Positions 40,989-51,030 of a DNA stretch of 64,000 nt are shown here, piece after piece. The DNA lies in contig NZ_CP026004.1 of the NCBI RefSeq assembly GCF_003086895.1, positions 2,020,731 through 2,084,730 of the forward strand, read 5' to 3'. The translations under genes and the position numbers were made by a program. The notes beneath the pieces were generated by a model. That model did no database searches. It was given only the letters and a program-made list of their open reading frames with translations, and had not been told where the DNA came from. Position 1 is the stretch's first letter; each line of letters starts with the position of its first letter. Source of the DNA: Stenotrophomonas sp. ESTM1D_MKCIP4_1 (GTDB lineage: Bacteria > Pseudomonadota > Gammaproteobacteria > Xanthomonadales > Xanthomonadaceae).

Positions 40989-41878
40989 TGGGCGCGTTCC
41001 AGAAGGATGCCGACTGGCTGGACTACTGCGCCCAGCCGAGCCGCCCACGGTTCGTACCGCCGCCGGGTGCGGTGGATGCGCACTGCCACGTGTTCGGCCC
41101 GGGCGACGTGTTCCCGTACGCGCCCGAGCGCAAGTACACGCCGTGCGACGCCGGCAAGGCGCAGCTGTTCGCGCTGCGTGACTTCCTCGGGTTCAGCCGC
41201 AATGTGATCGTGCAGGCCACCTGCCATGGTGCCGACAACCGCGCCCTGGTCGATGCGCTGCAGGCCAGCGGGGGCTTGGCGCGGGGCGTGGCCACCGTGC
41301 GTGACACGGTCAGCGACGAGGAACTGCAGCAGCTGCATGCGGCCGGTGTGCGCGGTGTGCGTTTCAACTTCGTGCGCCGCTTGGTCGATCCCAAACCGGA
41401 TGCCTATTACCACGCGATCATCGACCGCATCGCGCCGCTGGGCTGGCACGTAGTGGTCTACTTTGAAGCGGCCGATCTGGCCGAGCGCTGGAAATTCTTC
41501 ACTTCGCTGCCGACCACCGTGGTGGTGGACCACATGGGCCGGCCGGATGTCAGCCAGCCGGTGGACGGGCCGGAGTTCCAGAGGTTCGTGCAGTTGATGG
41601 CCGAGCACGGCAACGTGTGGAGCAAGGTCAGCTGCCCCGAGCGGCTGTCGCGGGTGGGGCCGCCGGGGTATGCCGACGTCGTGCCGTTCGCCCGGCATCT
41701 GGTGGAGCGCTTCCCGGATCGCGTGCTGTGGGGCACCGATTGGCCACACCCGAACATGAAGGATCACATGCCTGATGACGGGCATCTGGTGGATGTGATT
41801 CCACACATCGCACCGACGTCGGCGTTGCAGCAGAAGCTGCTGGTGGACAATCCGATGCGGTTGTATTGGGGTAACTGA
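40988..41878 (+). CDS. ligI: 2-Pyrone-4,6-dicarboxylate hydrolase (LigI)
   Basis: 296 aa, amidohydrolase superfamily. It opens the lactone 2-pyrone-4,6-dicarboxylate to 4-oxalomesaconate. Marks: VDAHCHVFGPGDVFPYAPERKYTPCD near residue 30, 'ARNVIVQATCHG'-like 'SRNVIVQATCHGADN', 'VVVDHMGRPD', and the catalytic Asp in LWGTDWPHPN. It is the last gene of the operon. Enzymes that make PDC from protocatechuate (LigAB, LigC) are not in the window. Confidence 0.93.
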   Translation: MGAFQKDADWLDYCAQPSRPRFVPPPGAVDAHCHVFGPGDVFPYAPERKYTPCDAGKAQLFALRDFLGFSRNVIVQATCHGADNRALVDALQASGGLARGVATVRDTVSDEELQQLHAAGVRGVRFNFVRRLVDPKPDAYYHAIIDRIAPLGWHVVVYFEAADLAERWKFFTSLPTTVVVDHMGRPDVSQPVDGPEFQRFVQLMAEHGNVWSKVSCPERLSRVGPPGYADVVPFARHLVERFPDRVLWGTDWPHPNMKDHMPDDGHLVDVIPHIAPTSALQQKLLVDNPMRLYWGN

Positions 41879-41880
41879 GG

Positions 41881-41948
41881 TTGCCGGCCAGCGGCCGGCA
41901 CTACCGTTCGCTGCCAGCCAGATGGTAGTGCCGGCCGCTGGCCGGCAA
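41881..41948. repeat. Head-to-head SMAG dimer
   Basis: Two inverted GTAG-TGCCGGCC…GGCCGGCA palindromes (41881-41905 and 41924-41948) directly after the ligI stop and before the cheB stop, between convergent genes. Confidence 0.8.
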
Positions 41949-41961
41949 TCCGTGATGTTGA

Positions 41962-43035
41962 TCAGCCGCGCGCCAGCGCCAGCAACCGTTCGGCAATCCG
42001 CTCCAGCGGCACTTGTTCCTCGGCCGCGCCCAGCTTGAACGCGGAACCGGGCATGCCCCAGACCACGCTGGTGGCTTCGTCCTGCACCAACGTGGGCGCG
42101 CCGGCCTGGCGCATTTCCAGCAGGCCGCGTGCGCCGTCGTCACCCATGCCGGTAAGGATGGCGCCAATGGCGTTGCCACCCGCGGCCTGTGCCACCGAAC
42201 GGAACAGCACGTCCACCGCCGGCTTGTGCCGGTTCACTGCCGGGCCGTCGTCGATGCGGCAACGCCAACGTGCGCCATCGCGGATGATGCGCAGGTGCTT
42301 GCCGCCGGGTGGAAGGTAGGCATGGCCAGGCAGCACCGCTTCACCATCACTGGCTTCGCGCACGGCCATCGCTGAGTGGCGGTCCAGGCGTTCGGCGAAC
42401 GCGGTACTGAAGCTGGCGGGCAGGTGCTGGGTCATCACCACGGCCGGGGCGTCGGCCGGCAGACCCTCGAGAACCACGCGCAGCGCTTCGGTGCCGCCGG
42501 CCGACGAGCCGATGGCGATCAGCCGGTCGGTGGTGCGGAAGTGGGGTGCGGCCGGGCGAAGCGACGGGCTGGTATCGAGGATGAGTTTGGGTGCGGTGGT
42601 CCGCATCAGCGGGCGCACGCGCGAGCGCGCGGCCATTTTCACTTTCGCGATGATTTCATCGGCATAGCCCTGCAGGCCGCGGGCGACGTCCAGCTTGGGC
42701 TTGGAGACGAAGTCGACCGCGCCCAGGGCCAGGGCCTCCAGGGTGGTGTCGGCGCCGCGCTCGGTGAGCGAGGAGATCATCACGACCGGCAGCGGGTGCA
42801 GCCGCATCAGGTTTTCCAGGAACGCCAGGCCGTCCATGCGTGGCATTTCCACGTCCAGCGTGATGACGTCCGGGGCCAGACGCTTGATCTTTTCGCGCGC
42901 CAGCAGCGGGTCGGCGGCGGTGCCGACCACGTCGATGCCCGGATCGCTGGACAGGATTTCGGTGAGCATCTGCCGCACGACGGCAGAGTCGTCGACGATG
43001 AGGACCCGGCAGGGGGCGTTGCCGGGCACGTTCAT
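41962..43035 (-). CDS. cheB: Chemotaxis response regulator protein-glutamate methylesterase
   Basis: 357 aa. Receiver domain with phospho-acceptor D61 ([15 protein letters not shown]), then the methylesterase domain (about 165-350). The catalytic triad regions are [11 protein letters not shown] (Ser), MTQHLPASF (His) and GMGDDGARG (Asp). CheB removes methyl groups from and deamidates MCPs. It overlaps cheD by 4 nt and completes the mcp-cheR-cheD-cheB adaptation operon. Confidence 0.96.
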   Translation of the reverse strand: MNVPGNAPCRVLIVDDSAVVRQMLTEILSSDPGIDVVGTAADPLLAREKIKRLAPDVITLDVEMPRMDGLAFLENLMRLHPLPVVMISSLTERGADTTLEALALGAVDFVSKPKLDVARGLQGYADEIIAKVKMAARSRVRPLMRTTAPKLILDTSPSLRPAAPHFRTTDRLIAIGSSAGGTEALRVVLEGLPADAPAVVMTQHLPASFSTAFAERLDRHSAMAVREASDGEAVLPGHAYLPPGGKHLRIIRDGARWRCRIDDGPAVNRHKPAVDVLFRSVAQAAGGNAIGAILTGMGDDGARGLLEMRQAGAPTLVQDEATSVVWGMPGSAFKLGAAEEQVPLERIAERLLALARG

Positions 43036-43628
43036 TCAAACAGCTCCACGCCACCGGTGACCGGCGCCTTGGACAGGCGGGCACGTACGGCCGATTCGGT
43101 TGCAGCCACTTCGGCTTCGTGTGCGTGGGGCAGGCGCTGCACCACGACGCGGCCGGTGTCGGCGAAGAACCAGATCTTGCGCGGGTGGATGCCGCACAGG
43201 TCCTCGGCGATGATCGGAATGTGCTCGGCCTGCAGGTACTGGCGCACGAACTCGGCGTTGCGCGTGCCTACCGGGTTGCTGGTGAAGCCCTTCAGCACGT
43301 TGGCGCCGCCAAACACTTTGGCCTCGATGCGCTTGCGGTGTGCGCCGCGCTTGAGCATGTCGTTGATCAGAAGTTCCATGGCGTAGCTGCCGTAGCGGGC
43401 GGGGGCGCCATCGCCGGCATTGCCTTCGGGCAGCAGGAAATGATTCATGCCACCGATCTTCAGCACCGGGTCGCGCAGGCAGGCCGCCACGCAGGAGCCC
43501 AGCGTGGTGGTCAGCGCGGTGGCGTCATCCACCACCAGGTACTGGGTGGGCAGCAGCTTGGCGGCGACGGTTTTGAAGCGCGCATCCTGGTAGCGCATCA
43601 CCTCGTCGGTGCGCAGCGAAGCGTTCAT
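43032..43628 (-). CDS. cheD: Chemoreceptor glutamine deamidase CheD
   Basis: 198 aa. The active-site Cys follows [10 protein letters not shown], and the catalytic His is in [11 protein letters not shown], followed by '[14 protein letters not shown]' and '[10 protein letters not shown]'. CheD deamidates receptor glutamines and can bind CheY-P phosphatases in other species. It overlaps both neighbours (4 nt each), indicating coupled translation. Confidence 0.95.
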   Translation of the reverse strand: MNASLRTDEVMRYQDARFKTVAAKLLPTQYLVVDDATALTTTLGSCVAACLRDPVLKIGGMNHFLLPEGNAGDGAPARYGSYAMELLINDMLKRGAHRKRIEAKVFGGANVLKGFTSNPVGTRNAEFVRQYLQAEHIPIIAEDLCGIHPRKIWFFADTGRVVVQRLPHAHEAEVAATESAVRARLSKAPVTGGVELFE

Positions 43629-44494
43629 GCGCCGGCCCCTTGTGCACGGCGGTACAGCGTCCGGCCACAGGGCTGGATCAGGTCGGCCGCGTGCAGGTAA
43701 TTCTCCGAGTGGCCGGTGTACAGCAGGCCATCTTCATTGAGGTGCTGCACCAGGCGGCCGAGGATGGCGCGCTGGGTGGGCTTGTCGAAGTAGATCATCA
43801 CGTTGCGGCAGAACAGCGCATCGAACGGGCCGCCGACGTCGTAGCGCGGGGCCAGCAGGTTGAGCGGGCGGAAGTCGATCAGCTCGCGCAGCGCGGGCAG
43901 GACACGGCACTGTCCTTCATTGGGGCCGCTGCCGCGCTGGAAGTAGCGGCGTCGCAGGTCCGGGTCGAGGTTGGTGACGCGGTCGATGTTGTAGACGCCG
44001 CGGCTGGCGGTGGCCAGTACCTGGGTGTCCACATCGGTGGCGACGATGCGCACGGGCGGCTTCAGGGTGCCGAAGGCCTCGCAGGCGGTGATGGCCATGG
44101 AGTAGGGCTCTTCACCGGTTGAGGCGGCGCACGACCACAGCAGCAGCGGACTGCGGCTCGAGCGCTGCTGCAGTTCCTCGCGCAGCTTGTCGAAGTGGTG
44201 CGGTTCGCGGAAGAACGAGGTGAGGTTGGTGGTCAGTGCGTTGGTGAACGCCTGCCACTCATCACCGCCGTCCTGTTCGAGATGGTCCAGGTACTGCTGG
44301 AAGCTGCGCATGCCCAGCGTGCGCAGGCGGCGCGACAGGCGGCCGTAGACCATGTCGCGCTTTGCCGGGGCGAGTGCGATGCCCACGCGCTGGTAGATCA
44401 GGTCGCAGACACGGCGGAAATCACGGTCGGCGAACTCGAATTCGCGGGGGCCGGTGACGATGGGAGTAGGACTTTGCACGGGGGACGTGTCCAT
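43625..44494 (-). CDS. cheR: Chemotaxis protein methyltransferase CheR
   Basis: 289 aa. An N-terminal helical domain (about 20-85) leads to the SAM-binding domain with '[18 protein letters not shown]' and '[26 protein letters not shown]'. It methylates MCP glutamates. No TPR extension. All three nearby MCPs end in a W-x-x-F-type pentapeptide suited to CheR docking. 33 nt separate it from mcp1 upstream. Confidence 0.96.
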   Translation of the reverse strand: MDTSPVQSPTPIVTGPREFEFADRDFRRVCDLIYQRVGIALAPAKRDMVYGRLSRRLRTLGMRSFQQYLDHLEQDGGDEWQAFTNALTTNLTSFFREPHHFDKLREELQQRSSRSPLLLWSCAASTGEEPYSMAITACEAFGTLKPPVRIVATDVDTQVLATASRGVYNIDRVTNLDPDLRRRYFQRGSGPNEGQCRVLPALRELIDFRPLNLLAPRYDVGGPFDALFCRNVMIYFDKPTQRAILGRLVQHLNEDGLLYTGHSENYLHAADLIQPCGRTLYRRAQGAGA

Positions 44495-44527
44495 CGGCGA
44501 GGGCGGCGGCCGAAGCCGCCGCCGGGA

Positions 44528-46795
44528 TCAGAATTCCTGCCAGTCACTATCGCTGGGGGCGACGGTGCTGGAGCTGGAGCTGGGACGACGGGCAGGCGGC
44601 GCGGGCTGCGGACGGCGCGTCGCCACGACCGGCGGGGCCGGCTCGATGCGGGCGGTGACCGCCTTCACTGCGGCAGCGACCTGGTTGTCGAGGCGGAAGA
44701 TCGCCACAGCGTCGGCCAGCTGCGCGGCCTGGTCTTCCATCGCCCGTGCAGCGGCGGTGGCTTCTTCCACCAGCGCGGCGTTCTGCTGGGTGGTTTCGTC
44801 CATCTGCACCACGGTCTGGTTGACCTGCTCGATGCCGGCCGACTGTTCCTGCGAGGCGGCGGAGATCTCGGCCATGATGTCGGTGACGCGCTGCACCGAG
44901 GCGACGATTTCACCCATGGTGCTGCCGGCCTGGTGGACCAGGCTGGAACCCTCGGCGACCTTGCCGACCGAATCATCGATCAGGCCCTTGATCTCCTTGG
45001 CGGCGGCCGCCGAGCGCTGGGCGAGGGTGCGCACTTCGCTGGCCACCACGGCGAAACCGCGGCCCTGTTCGCCAGCACGGGCGGCTTCGACGGCGGCGTT
45101 CAGCGCGAGGATGTTGGTCTGGAAGGCGATGCCGTCGATGACGCTGATGATTTCGGCGATCTTCTTCGAGGACGCTTCGATGGCCGACATGGTGGTGACC
45201 ACCTGGCCGACCACTTCACCACCCTGCGAGGCAACGCCGTGTGCGCCGATGGCCAGCTGGTTGGCCTGGCGGGCGTGTTCGGCGTTCTGGCGTACGGTGG
45301 AGGTCAGTTCTTCCATCGACGCCGCGGTTTCTTCCAGGTTGGCGGCCTGCTGTTCGGTGCGGCGTGACAGGTCGGTGTTGCCGGAGGCGATCTCGCCAGC
45401 GGCCAGGGTGATGCTGGAGGCGCTGGCCTGGATCTGGCCGACGATCTGGGTCAGCTGGCTGACGGTGCTGTTGGCATCGTCACGCATGCGCGCGAACACG
45501 CCCTGGTAATCGCCGTGCATGCGGGTGGTGAGGTCGCCTTCGGCGATGGCCGAGAGCAGCTGCGAGAGCTTGCCCAGGTTGTCATCGCTGACCGCCATCA
45601 TGGCGTTGAGGTTTTCCAGCATCAGACGGAAATCGTGATCGAAGCGCTGGGAATCGCCGCGCCGGCTGAAATCACCGGCGGCCGCGGCGGCGGCCAGCTG
45701 CTTGATCTCGGCATTGATGCGGCCGAGGTTGGCTTTGACGGTGTCCACGGTCGTGGTCATGGCGGCCTTCTCGCCTGGATAACGGGCGATGTCGCGGCTG
45801 AGATCGCCGACGGCGTACTGCTGCACCACATTCAGCACGTCGTGCAGGGTCTGCACGTGGCTGCCGACCAGGGCGTTGGTTTCCTGCACCATCAGGCCGT
45901 ACTCGCCGGGGAAGGCGCTGGCGTCGATGCGGTAGCTCAGTTCACCCGCATCGTGGCGGCTGGCCATCTCGCGCTGGCCGCTGATGACGGCGTGCAGCTG
46001 CTGCTGCATGCCGGACATGGCGTGCAGCAGGCGGCCGGTCTCATCCTGTGGCTGCGGGCCGATGTGGCTGTCCAGCCGGCCTGCGGCGATGCCTTCGGCA
46101 ACGGCGGTGGCCTGCTTGAGCGGGCGCGCGATGCGGTTGCCGATGATCCAGCTCAGGCACAGCACGATCAGCACCAGCGCGCCGCCGGACAGGGCCATCA
46201 CGCCGGTAAAGGCCCAGGCTTCGCGCTGCACGTCATCCATGTAGACGCCGGTGGTGACCACCCACTGCCAGGGCGCGTACATGCCGGCGTAGGTGATCTT
46301 GTCGATGAGGCCTTCGCTGCCGGGCTTGCCGGTCTTGTAATAGGTGAAGCCGCCGCCGAGGCGGGCCATGCCGACCTGCAGGTAGTAGATCGGCACGCCG
46401 TCATCGGAGGTGTAGTCCTTCTGCACGGTGCCGACGCGCTTGGGTGCGAACGGGTGCATCAGGACGCGGTACTGGGTGTCCAGCACGTTGTAGTAATCGG
46501 CATCGTTGTTGGCGCGCATCACGTTCAGCGCCTGCAGGGCGGAAGCCTTGGCGGCCTCTTCGCTGAGTTCGCCGCTGTCGCCGAGGCGCTTGTAGTGGTC
46601 GAGTACGCCGTAGGTGAGTTCGACCTGGGTCTTCAGGGCGTCCTTGCGGGTCTGGGTCAGGTCCAGGTACTGCATGCGGGCGGCGATGACCGACAGCGCG
46701 ACCACGCCGATCGCGATGAGCAGCGTCAGCAGGTTGAGCTTGCGCCGGACGGAGAGGTTGCTGAAGTAGTGTTGCCAGCGATGCAGGAGGTTCAT
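44528..46795 (-). CDS. Methyl-accepting chemotaxis protein 1, sCache sensor
   Basis: 755 aa. TM1 at about 17-38, a periplasmic single-Cache-type domain (about 45-190, with '[26 protein letters not shown]' and '[15 protein letters not shown]'), TM2 at about 198-220, several HAMP-like modules (about 220-470), and a class-typical MCP signalling hairpin tip '[38 protein letters not shown]'. The C-terminus DSDWQEF resembles the NWETF CheR/CheB tether. Its signalling-domain DNA is nearly identical to that of the other two MCP genes. A sigma-28 promoter is at 46867-46893. Confidence 0.93.
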   Translation of the reverse strand: MNLLHRWQHYFSNLSVRRKLNLLTLLIAIGVVALSVIAARMQYLDLTQTRKDALKTQVELTYGVLDHYKRLGDSGELSEEAAKASALQALNVMRANNDADYYNVLDTQYRVLMHPFAPKRVGTVQKDYTSDDGVPIYYLQVGMARLGGGFTYYKTGKPGSEGLIDKITYAGMYAPWQWVVTTGVYMDDVQREAWAFTGVMALSGGALVLIVLCLSWIIGNRIARPLKQATAVAEGIAAGRLDSHIGPQPQDETGRLLHAMSGMQQQLHAVISGQREMASRHDAGELSYRIDASAFPGEYGLMVQETNALVGSHVQTLHDVLNVVQQYAVGDLSRDIARYPGEKAAMTTTVDTVKANLGRINAEIKQLAAAAAAGDFSRRGDSQRFDHDFRLMLENLNAMMAVSDDNLGKLSQLLSAIAEGDLTTRMHGDYQGVFARMRDDANSTVSQLTQIVGQIQASASSITLAAGEIASGNTDLSRRTEQQAANLEETAASMEELTSTVRQNAEHARQANQLAIGAHGVASQGGEVVGQVVTTMSAIEASSKKIAEIISVIDGIAFQTNILALNAAVEAARAGEQGRGFAVVASEVRTLAQRSAAAAKEIKGLIDDSVGKVAEGSSLVHQAGSTMGEIVASVQRVTDIMAEISAASQEQSAGIEQVNQTVVQMDETTQQNAALVEEATAAARAMEDQAAQLADAVAIFRLDNQVAAAVKAVTARIEPAPPVVATRRPQPAPPARRPSSSSSTVAPSDSDWQEF

Positions 46796-46866
46796 GAAGC
46801 AGGCCAGGTCGAGACGGGCGGGCGGCGCCAGTACCGGTCATGGCGCGACCGGCCGTGACAGAACGG

Positions 46867-46893
46867 TTATCGGCCGGGGGCGGGGAGATTTGA
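46867..46893 (-). promoter_or_regulatory. Sigma-28 promoter of mcp1-cheR-cheD-cheB
   Basis: TCAAATCT-N11-GCCGATAA, 71 nt upstream of mcp1. The -10 is a perfect match to the FliA consensus. Confidence 0.75.
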
Positions 46894-47083
46894 GGGTTAC
46901 GCACTTTGCGTATTCAGGGTTCCTTGCAGCGGCGGCTGCGGCGCTGCCTGCGGCAGGCTTCTAACAGCAACGGCAATAGCGGTTGGTCGGCGCTTCGTCA
47001 GGTCGAGGGAGGCAGGCCGGCCTGCCTCTTCGTGCATCGCGCGGCCGGACGGCAGGAGCGGTGTTGTTGTCGGGGCGGAATTG

Positions 47084-47124
47084 GGGGTCAGAGCCGTTTT
47101 CCTGCGGAAAACGGATCTGACCCC
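47084..47124. repeat. GGGTCAGAGCC hairpin, copy 4
   Basis: Inner stem CCGTTTTCC/GGAAAACGG, nearly identical to copy 3. It lies in the 675-bp gene-free stretch 46796-47470, which otherwise holds the mcp1 promoter, hairpin copy C and hairpin copy 5. Confidence 0.85.
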
Positions 47125-47193
47125 GGAAGCGTGCAGTTGTTGCTCTTGCTTTTCTTTCTTCATTCCGGGGTGGACGCGCGGAAAACTGTCCGA

Positions 47194-47298
47194 GGCCGGG
47201 TGGGTGGGTTGCGCGGGGGCGTGAGCCGCATGGATGCGGCGACCGAGCTTACATGGACGTACTTGCAGCGTCCCCCGGCGCAGCCCACCCGCCCGGCC
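47194..47298. repeat. Two-level hairpin element, copy C
   Basis: Inverted arms of about 27 bp (47194-47220 and 47271-47298) surround GCCGCAT-GG-ATGCGGC (47225-47240), then ACCGAG and CATGGACGTA as in copy B. Relative to copy B (GCGCCAT-GG-ATGGCGC) the inner stem shows paired, compensating base changes. Confidence 0.8.
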
Positions 47299-47418
47299 AA
47301 CCCACAAAATCCCAGCACGATGCGCATCCACCCCGAGGGGCTTCGCCGTTGGCTGTTGATCCGGGATCCCCGTAAACGAACACGCCCCGGCACGGGCCAG
47401 GGCGTGTTCGGAACATCT

Positions 47419-47459
47419 GGGGTCGGAGCCCTTTTCCTTTGGAAAAGGGATCCGACCCC
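47419..47459. repeat. GGGTCAGAGCC hairpin, copy 5
   Basis: Outer GGGGTCGGA…TCCGACCCC and inner CCCTTTTCC/GGAAAAGGG stem, ending 11 nt from the mcp2 stop on the minus strand. The outer stem also covaries here (CAGA/TCTG to CGGA/TCCG). Confidence 0.85.
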
Positions 47460-47470
47460 GGGGGCAGGAA

Positions 47471-49837
47471 TCAGAACTCCTGCCAGTCCCCGTCCGCCAG
47501 TTCTGCAGCCATCGGGCGGCCACCGGTGCTGCGGCGCGCCGGCGGTGCGGCCGGTGCCGGTGCCGGGGCGGCAGCGCGCGGTGCCGGGGCGCGCGGGGCG
47601 ACCACGGTCTCGGCTTCGTCCACGACGAAGATCGAGACAGCTTCGCTCAGCTGGCCGGCCTGTTCTTCCATCGCCCGTGCGGCGGCAGTGGCTTCTTCCA
47701 CCAGCGCGGCGTTCTGCTGGGTGGTTTCGTCCATCTGCACCACGGTCTGGTTGACCTGCTCGATGCCGGCCGACTGTTCCTGCGAGGCCGCGGAGATCTC
47801 GGCCATGATGTCGGTGACGCGCTGCACCGAGGCGACGATCTCGCCCATGGTGGCGCCGGCCTTGTGCACCAGCGCAGAGCCGTCGTTGACCTTGCCGACC
47901 GAATCATCAATCAGGCCCTTGATCTCCTTGGCGGCAGCCGCCGAGCGCTGGGCGAGGGTGCGCACTTCGCTGGCGACGACGGCGAAACCGCGACCCTGTT
48001 CGCCGGCACGTGCGGCTTCAACCGCGGCGTTCAGTGCGAGGATGTTGGTCTGGAACGCGATGCCGTCGATGACGCTGATGATCTCGGCGATCTTCTTCGA
48101 GGACGCTTCGATGGCCGACATGGTGGTGACCACCTGGCCGACCACTTCGCCGCCCTGCGAGGCCACGCCGTGCGCGCCGATGGCCAGCTGGTTGGCCTGG
48201 CGGGCGTGCTCGGCGTTCTGGCGCACGGTGGAGGTCAGTTCTTCCATCGACGCCGCAGTTTCTTCCAGGTTGGCGGCCTGCTGTTCGGTGCGGCGCGACA
48301 GGTCGCTGTTGCCGGAGGCGATTTCGCCCGCCGCCGAATTGATGGCGCGGCTGGACTGCTTGATGCGGGTGACAATTTCGCTCAGCTGCGCGGCTGTGGC
48401 GTTGGCATCGTCACGCATGCGGGCGAATACGCCCTGGTAATCGCCATGCATGCGTACGGTCAGATCACCCTGCGACAGGGCAGCCAGCAGCCCGGAGATC
48501 TGTTCGATGCTGCCGGCATTGGCGTCCAGCAGGCCGTTGATCTGCTGGGCAAGCTGCAGGAAGAAGCCTTCCTTGCCGATGGAATCGATGCGGCCGGACA
48601 GGTCGCCTGCGGCGGCCTGGGCGATGACGCGTGCCACTTCAGCTTCGACCTGGGCTTCCTGGGTGCGGTCGCGCCATTCGACCACGTAGCCTACGGTGTC
48701 ACCGGCTTCGTTGCGGATGGTCGATGCCACCTGGGCAAACTGCGCATCGCCGTACTGCATCGGGCGGCGGGCAACGCCATGGGCCTTGAGGTTGGCCACC
48801 AGGGTCGCGTCCATCTCGCCGCGGTGTTCCAGCACGGTCACCGGCTTGCCGACCAGCGACGCCTGTGCGTCGAAGTCCGGCAGATCGCGGCGCACTTCGT
48901 CTTGGTACTGCGCCAGCGTCTGCTGCAGGGCGCGGTTGCTGTAGACGATGACGTTGTTCGGGTCGGTCAGGTACACGCCGGTCGAGCTGGAGTCCAGTGC
49001 GGTACGGATGCGCAGGTTCTCGCGGGCGACGGCGGCATCGGTTTCGATGCGTTCGCGCAGGTCGCGCTGCATGCGCTGCATGGCCTGCATCAGTTCGCCC
49101 ACTTCGTCCTGGCGGCTGACGTCGATATGGCCGTCGAGCTTGCCGCCGGCCACGTCGTTGGCGACCGAGACGGCGCCACGCACGCTGCCGACCAGGGCAC
49201 GGGCAAACAGCCACACCAGCACCAGGCCCAGCGCGGCGCCGCCGAACAGGGCGATCACCATCAGGGTGGCGGAGGCGGAGTAGGTGGACGATGCCTCGTC
49301 ACGCGCGGCGCGGGACAGGCGGTTGTCTTCGGCGATCAGCGCTTCGAGCGAAGCGGTGGCCTTGCGGTGCTTGGTACGGGTTTCACCGACGAAGGTATCG
49401 ATGGCATCGTCAGGCAGCTCCAGTTCCAGCATCTCGTTGACGCTGTTGTAGGAGGCGACGGCGTCCTTCCAGTCGTTGGCGAAGGTGTCGAACAGCTTCT
49501 TCTGCTGCGGGTTGTCGATCAGGGTCGGGTAGTCCTTGATCGCCTTGTCCAGCTTGGTGCGCAGTTCAGCGACGCGGGCGTGGGCGTCGGCCTTCACATC
49601 GGCGCTGGCGCGGACCAGCTGCTGGTATTCGGAGTTGCGGATCTCACCGATCATGCCGCGCATCTCGCCGGCCATGCGGATGCTCTCCATCCGCGTGCCC
49701 GCCAGCTCGGTGGTCACGTTGTTCAGCGAATGCAGGCCACGATAGGCGACGATGCCCTGCAGCAGCATCACCAGCAGGACGACGCCGAAGGTCAGCAGCA
49801 GCTTCGGCATCAGTTTGAGGTTGTTGATCCACGGCAT
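47471..49837 (-). CDS. Methyl-accepting chemotaxis protein 2, 4HB sensor with PAS
   Basis: 788 aa. TM1 at about 10-30, a four-helix-bundle periplasmic domain (about 35-185), TM2 at about 192-212, HAMP, then a cytoplasmic PAS-like domain ('[25 protein letters not shown]', about 280-400), a further HAMP-like segment and the MCP signalling hairpin. C-terminus is DGDWQEF. The PAS module suggests a second, cytoplasmic input such as redox state or energy. It follows the OB-fold gene by 96 nt, with a hairpin in the spacer and no separate sigma-28 promoter seen, so the two are probably co-transcribed. Confidence 0.92.
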   Translation of the reverse strand: MPWINNLKLMPKLLLTFGVVLLVMLLQGIVAYRGLHSLNNVTTELAGTRMESIRMAGEMRGMIGEIRNSEYQQLVRASADVKADAHARVAELRTKLDKAIKDYPTLIDNPQQKKLFDTFANDWKDAVASYNSVNEMLELELPDDAIDTFVGETRTKHRKATASLEALIAEDNRLSRAARDEASSTYSASATLMVIALFGGAALGLVLVWLFARALVGSVRGAVSVANDVAGGKLDGHIDVSRQDEVGELMQAMQRMQRDLRERIETDAAVARENLRIRTALDSSSTGVYLTDPNNVIVYSNRALQQTLAQYQDEVRRDLPDFDAQASLVGKPVTVLEHRGEMDATLVANLKAHGVARRPMQYGDAQFAQVASTIRNEAGDTVGYVVEWRDRTQEAQVEAEVARVIAQAAAGDLSGRIDSIGKEGFFLQLAQQINGLLDANAGSIEQISGLLAALSQGDLTVRMHGDYQGVFARMRDDANATAAQLSEIVTRIKQSSRAINSAAGEIASGNSDLSRRTEQQAANLEETAASMEELTSTVRQNAEHARQANQLAIGAHGVASQGGEVVGQVVTTMSAIEASSKKIAEIISVIDGIAFQTNILALNAAVEAARAGEQGRGFAVVASEVRTLAQRSAAAAKEIKGLIDDSVGKVNDGSALVHKAGATMGEIVASVQRVTDIMAEISAASQEQSAGIEQVNQTVVQMDETTQQNAALVEEATAAARAMEEQAGQLSEAVSIFVVDEAETVVAPRAPAPRAAAPAPAPAAPPARRSTGGRPMAAELADGDWQEF

Positions 49838-49933
49838 GGGCGTTGCGATCTCCTAAGGCAGACGCGCCCGGGCGTCTGGCCCGGTTGCAGCAGACCACGC
49901 CGGCAAAGCGCCAGCGTGGTGATGGACAGCGGA

Positions 49934-50317
49934 TTACTTGATGTTGGCCAGCTTCAGGCTTGCCGGCGAGCTGACTTCGATTTCAGCGCGCGAGGCATCG
50001 CGCTGGATCTTGCCGAGCACGCACACGGTCTTGCCTTCCAGGGTTTCCAGCGGGAAGTTGAACTTGCTGCGGTTTTCGCCGGCGATGCGGGCCGAGAAGG
50101 TGTGGCGCGGGAAGGCGCCGCCCATGTACAGGAAGGTCGGCTGGCCTTCAGAACCTTCGGCGAAGCGGGCCTTTTCGACCTTGCCGCAGACCATGCCGTC
50201 CTTGCCGACCGAACGCGGGGCCAGTTCCGGCGGGATCATGTCGGCCGCCTGGGCGAAAGCGGAGGACGCGGTGGTGGCCAGGACGGCGGCAGAGACGAAC
50301 GCAAGCAGGGACTTCAT
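49934..50317 (-). CDS. Small secreted OB-fold-like protein of unknown function
   Basis: 127 aa. A clear signal peptide (about 1-24, SSAFAQA) precedes a compact domain. The pattern 'MVCGKVEKARF…PTFLYMGG…HTFSARI' then 'LEGKTVCVLGKIQRDASRAEIEVSSPASLKL' resembles single OB-fold domains found in nuclease-associated and other nucleic-acid or oligosaccharide-binding proteins. Two Cys may pair. It has its own sigma-28 promoter (50392-50418) and sits directly upstream of mcp2, so it is expressed with the flagellar and chemotaxis genes. Function is not known to me; a binding-protein role for the MCP is one speculation. Confidence 0.75.
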   Translation of the reverse strand: MKSLLAFVSAAVLATTASSAFAQAADMIPPELAPRSVGKDGMVCGKVEKARFAEGSEGQPTFLYMGGAFPRHTFSARIAGENRSKFNFPLETLEGKTVCVLGKIQRDASRAEIEVSSPASLKLANIK

Positions 50318-50391
50318 CGGGGTGGTTCTCCGGGGATGTGGGATGGTCGATCCGGTTCTGCGCGCTCCTGCGCGACCGGGCTTCTGTCCCC

Positions 50392-50418
50392 CTATCGGCA
50401 CGGCTGCGGGGAACTGAA
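50392..50418 (-). promoter_or_regulatory. Sigma-28 promoter of OB-fold gene and mcp2
   Basis: TTCAGTTC-N11-GCCGATAG, 74 nt upstream of the OB-fold gene start. Confidence 0.65.
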
Positions 50419-50455
50419 GGGCGCGGTTGCAGAAACGTGAGGGAAGTCCGTGCGG

Positions 50456-50947
50456 TCAGGCCGCGGCGTCTTCGACCACGCTGGCCTGGCCCATGTCGGC
50501 GCTGTCCAGCAGGGTCTCGATGTCCAGCAGAATCAGCATGCGGTCGTCCTGCGTGCCGATGCCGGAGATGAAGCGGGTATCGACGGCGGCGCCGAATTCC
50601 GGGGTGGGGCGGATCTGCTCGGCCGACAGCGGAATCACATCCGAGACACTGTCCACCACGATGCCGACCACGCGGTCTTCGACGTTCAGCACGATCATCA
50701 CGGTGAAGGCGTCGTAGCGCGCGTTTTCCAGGCGCAGCTTCAGGCGCAGGTCGATGACCGGAACGATGGTGCCGCGCAGGTTGATGACGCCCTTGATGTA
50801 GTCCGGTGCGTCCGGCACGCGGGTGACCGCGTCGTAGCCACGGATTTCCTGCACCTTGAGGATGTCCACGCCGTAGTGCTCGGCGCCGAGGGTGAAGCTG
50901 AGGAATTCGCCGCCGGCGCTGGCGGTGGAACTGGTCTTGTCGTTCAT
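50456..50947 (-). CDS. cheW: Chemotaxis adaptor CheW
   Basis: 163 aa, a single CheW SH3-like domain: '[57 protein letters not shown]' is the classic core. It couples MCPs to CheA. The ATG at 50947 is used because the longer open frame upstream only translates the SMAG repeats. A sigma-28 promoter lies 42 nt upstream. Confidence 0.95.
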   Translation of the reverse strand: MNDKTSSTASAGGEFLSFTLGAEHYGVDILKVQEIRGYDAVTRVPDAPDYIKGVINLRGTIVPVIDLRLKLRLENARYDAFTVMIVLNVEDRVVGIVVDSVSDVIPLSAEQIRPTPEFGAAVDTRFISGIGTQDDRMLILLDIETLLDSADMGQASVVEDAAA

Positions 50948-50988
50948 CGAGGGGTCCTGGTCTGCCGGAAGTCCCGGTGTCAGGCTCG

Positions 50989-51015
50989 ATATCGGCCTTG
51001 CGCGGGGGGACTTTA
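50989..51015 (-). promoter_or_regulatory. cheW: Sigma-28 promoter of cheW
   Basis: TAAAGTCC-N11-GCCGATAT, close to consensus in both boxes. It ends 15 nt before the 36-bp SMAG array. Confidence 0.8.
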
Positions 51016-51030
51016 GGTGGTCCGGGACGT

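Noticed and set aside
46900..47470. Short open frames in the spacer between mcp1 and mcp2
   Set aside because: They run through the hairpin elements and lack ribosome sites and any protein-like composition.
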